This document shows positions 62,701 through 64,000 of a stretch of DNA of 64,000 nucleotides, one piece after another. Both the position numbers and the translations under genes were made by a program. The stretch is from Melioribacteraceae bacterium (GTDB lineage Bacteria > Bacteroidota > Ignavibacteria > Ignavibacteriales > Melioribacteraceae). The stretch lies in the NCBI GenBank assembly GCA_021647785.1, contig JAKIUC010000001.1, forward strand, positions 1-64,000, given 5' to 3'. Numbering within the stretch: the stretch's first letter is position 1; each line of letters begins with the position of its first letter. Below the pieces are notes generated by a model that saw nothing but the letters and a program-made list of their open reading frames with translations, had not been told where the DNA came from and searched no databases.

Positions 62701-64000
62701 CAGAATTTAGCGAGGATTTTTCATTCTCACTTGCTCCTTTCAAAGTTGCAAGAGGTAAGTGCGATATCTTTTTTAAAGAAGATAGAGTTGCATATTTTAA
62801 TGCAGATGGTTTCTTTCCAGATTTAAATTATTTCTTAAATCGTGTAATACCCGATAAGATTCCTTTGCCAACATTAGGGATTGCATATCTTCAAATAAAA
62901 CGTGATGATAACTTACTTATCAATTTAAGGACAGAAGGGAACTCTACCCGCTTCAGCACAAGAGATGGTGAACCTGTAGAATTAGTATTTCCTTCAATGC
63001 AATTCGACCTTCCTGAAGCTCCAAGAATTTTGGTCAATTTTGATATTTCGTTCGATGATGTAACTGGGGAAGTTACTGATGGTTTCATTAGCGGAGTAAT
63101 TCCTGAAGAAAGCATTCCTACTTTTGATTTAACTCGTGTCGGAATTCCTTACACAATCTACTCAATATACTACGGCAATATTGATGGAATTAATAAATTC
63201 CGTTTAACTGGAAAAGCAAAATTATTTGAAACCGAAGTAGCTTGTCAAGATTCAATGACATTAACTCTTTCACAAAATGGAATTCTCGAAGGAAGAGTTG
63301 CATGCGATGTAGAGCAAATTATTCCTCTAATTCCGGATAGCGACAAATTGAATTTGCATCTTAATACTGTCTCAGGAGAATTCAATGCAGATTTATTAAA
63401 TCTTGCACGCAATTTCGATTTCGATTTGCAATTAGATTCTGACGTTAGATTTAACATGAGTGAAAATGAATCTTGGGGTGTATGGACTTTACTCGGACTA
63501 AATTTTGAAGGACTACGTTTGATTGATTCTAGAATTGATGATGTTCCAATTCCCAAAATAGATTTAGAACGATTCAAAATAGGAATTGAAAATTTTACAC
63601 TAGGAAGATTAGATTACAACTCCACTCCAGATGCAGATGGCAATAGTGGATGGGATTTTGAATTTGGAATGGATCTGGATTTAGAATTCCCAAGTCTCGG
63701 ACTTGAAATTCCAAATATTCCTAATGTACTATTGAATAGAACTGGCTTTCATACAATGAATAGAATTTCCATCCCCTCATTTCCTGATAGCTTGGCTTTT
63801 GAATTTCAGGGTATTGAATTAAAACCTCTTGCATTCCGTATGCCTCGGTTAGATTTTAATTGGTTTAATCCTATGGGTGGTGGTGAAAACAACAATTGGG
63901 ATTTTGATATTGATTTTGAAATTAACTTCCCAAATATGGAGGGTGGCTCTGGTTCAATGCGATACCCACGTTTAACAATGCTTGATGCAAGTTTTATAGA
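59715..64000 (+). CDS. Giant exported beta-rich protein (5' part; continues off the window)
   Basis: Open frame of at least 1428 residues with no stop before the window end. The start ATG gives a signal peptide (MKRIIFILFLSFSSIFSQ); another ATG 48 bases upstream is in frame but lacks one. Residues ~150-270 look like a fibronectin type III-like module (NPPQLISPEDEGSIEVALPTFMWNP ... YVWQVQA). Beyond ~270 the sequence is a long series of beta-strand segments with recurring NxxGxIxG and FPxxxF patterns (e.g. FNLNINNIEGKISG, DGSLMNFLPDVKIGGEITLP). The function is unknown; a surface or periplasm-spanning scaffold is an inference. Confidence 0.8.
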   Translation, partial: MKRIIFILFLSFSSIFSQDPNWSSFITFPQYPSPYFNDWERNPNIGNLNINYTGSAPVEFYFEIVISLDEYGEAIRGRTENREYLSGPVSEMLTFNDISDWVSTNINADLERVIIQTGKLPESDYSICVSAFSLNGNLLTEACTNFEIALPNPPQLISPEDEGSIEVALPTFMWNPVTTPADVLVYYHLKIVEKLERQDTYRALEANVPVVETEIPYENLYTFRLDDYPLEQNQTYVWQVQATNDEGMPVSTNDGYSEIWQFTFGSPSSGIEVDTLMLIEDFAYIFDLEQLNITDNQTYLNLDGSCRMLIRGSDGIDKYVDVFAQNLMVQKETYDNPVFLGGNIIGSIYDEIIPKEITGSFFRPTELEFIPPQQFTIGGEFYLGEDVTIPLNGRLSYIDKELIGDISLIGDPTTPIFELGDGSFELNITALSLTYPNVETNLEGKLSIFGTPSNCTVTEIDIDKDGSYSANIGCNLNQEIALLQGSTLFNLNINNIEGKISGNLLRDKMDYNILVDGGLVFNTNPDNSFGAEVIFELKPNDFKLISFNPSADIDASSIDFGWVKWNMERMKLNNLAYQNGIWDFDLSMNIDISFPDFTDRKLPTIQDISFTPRGFEFPEIKYNNFSIPNINFMAFDLEIYGFSAPAFTFDLSKWTPGSIAQMNFGWNVKFNMPNLPNGTDEKFRFPNYNLKASIKNGNFNLSLPRLEFPSGMNIPLSGLARFNVNLFEGELNTNFDGSLMNFLPDVKIGGEITLPEALQCDGQEGSIKLETMLNLNGNGSISGIIEDVVPKCPINIGLASLYMKKSKVEFKNEDGQKIYLDGEAGIKFTSDPRQKEVGKISVIYEVLNNEIIKAEGEIKEKFTWDLAGENPTFSFEIERAKIDEGKLKIDGRSQLVMDGGEKMGVTFDKFTIDLDEYSIDDGRVIFDEPFAMVVDGLENDEINFRAVPKGNVPKTENFLYYELPDKIALDKNGFTVVGKSKALLNYQGKELGDLTTEFSEDFSFSLAPFKVARGKCDIFFKEDRVAYFNADGFFPDLNYFLNRVIPDKIPLPTLGIAYLQIKRDDNLLINLRTEGNSTRFSTRDGEPVELVFPSMQFDLPEAPRILVNFDISFDDVTGEVTDGFISGVIPEESIPTFDLTRVGIPYTIYSIYYGNIDGINKFRLTGKAKLFETEVACQDSMTLTLSQNGILEGRVACDVEQIIPLIPDSDKLNLHLNTVSGEFNADLLNLARNFDFDLQLDSDVRFNMSENESWGVWTLLGLNFEGLRLIDSRIDDVPIPKIDLERFKIGIENFTLGRLDYNSTPDADGNSGWDFEFGMDLDLEFPSLGLEIPNIPNVLLNRTGFHTMNRISIPSFPDSLAFEFQGIELKPLAFRMPRLDFNWFNPMGGGENNNWDFDIDFEINFPNMEGGSGSMRYPRLTMLDASFI

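Overview
The window is AT-rich, densely coded DNA from a Gram-negative, didermal bacterium. The best fit is the Bacteroidota/Ignavibacteria/Chlorobi group. Evidence: two TonB-dependent receptors with N-terminal carboxypeptidase-regulatory-like domains; an LPS branch (KdsC-like phosphatase, MsbA-like flippase, heptosyltransferase-like GT9); a c-di-AMP-type 7TM-HD phosphodiesterase; and a sodium-pumping methylmalonyl-CoA decarboxylase operon in the order mce-mmdA-oadG-mmdC-oadB. Good AGGAG-type ribosome binding sites precede several genes, including TTG/GTG starts, which leans toward Ignavibacteria-like lineages over typical Bacteroidota. The lineage is an inference.

Layout. 1-4247: right part of a DNA-modification/defence island. 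It holds the C-terminus of a DndD-like ATPase, a DndE domain fused to a HerA-like ATPase, a ParB/sulfiredoxin-fold protein, a protein with a restriction-nuclease-like core, and a small DpnD/PcfM-like protein. 4249-10646: housekeeping run (hypothetical, STAS protein, sodium/solute symporter, HAD phosphatase, PgpH-like phosphodiesterase, XerD) ending in a 42-bp tandem repeat. 10835-22447: surface-glycan cluster with six or seven glycosyltransferases, a methyltransferase, MsbA, and three parts of a CDP-glycerol pathway (TagD, a TagB/F-like transferase, a GT2-LicD fusion). 22517-29209: NAD kinase, thioredoxin-like and beta-barrel proteins, enoyl-CoA hydratase, and a pair of M16 peptidases. 29340-36120: decayed toxin-antitoxin material and palindromic repeats interleaved with a phosphodiesterase and one of two paralogous TonB receptors. 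36309-45626: second TonB receptor, KdsC, and a peptidoglycan-recycling-like group (exported glutamate-racemase-like lipoprotein, AmpG-like permease with a large insert, TPR protein, N-acetylglucosamine-kinase-like protein). 45791-54417: six co-directional genes (two SGNH hydrolases, acyl-AMP ligase, acyl carrier protein, MBOAT acyltransferase, TPR/outer-membrane-barrel protein) that together look like a Dlt-like envelope O-acylation and export system. 54613: tRNA-Asn. 55197-59189: the methylmalonyl-CoA decarboxylase operon. 59715-64000: the first ~1430 residues of a giant exported beta-rich protein that runs off the window.

The two best candidates for something new are (i) the DndE-HerA / ParB-like / nuclease-like island at the left edge and (ii) the Dlt-like acylation-plus-TPR-barrel cluster at 45.8-54.4 kb. 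A third theme is the number of small inverted-repeat elements (15.1, 23.9-24.2, 29.7, 31.3, 34.3, 34.8, 36.2, 41.4 kb). Two of these are inverted copies of one 53/54-bp element, and each copy lies at the broken edge of a toxin-like gene.
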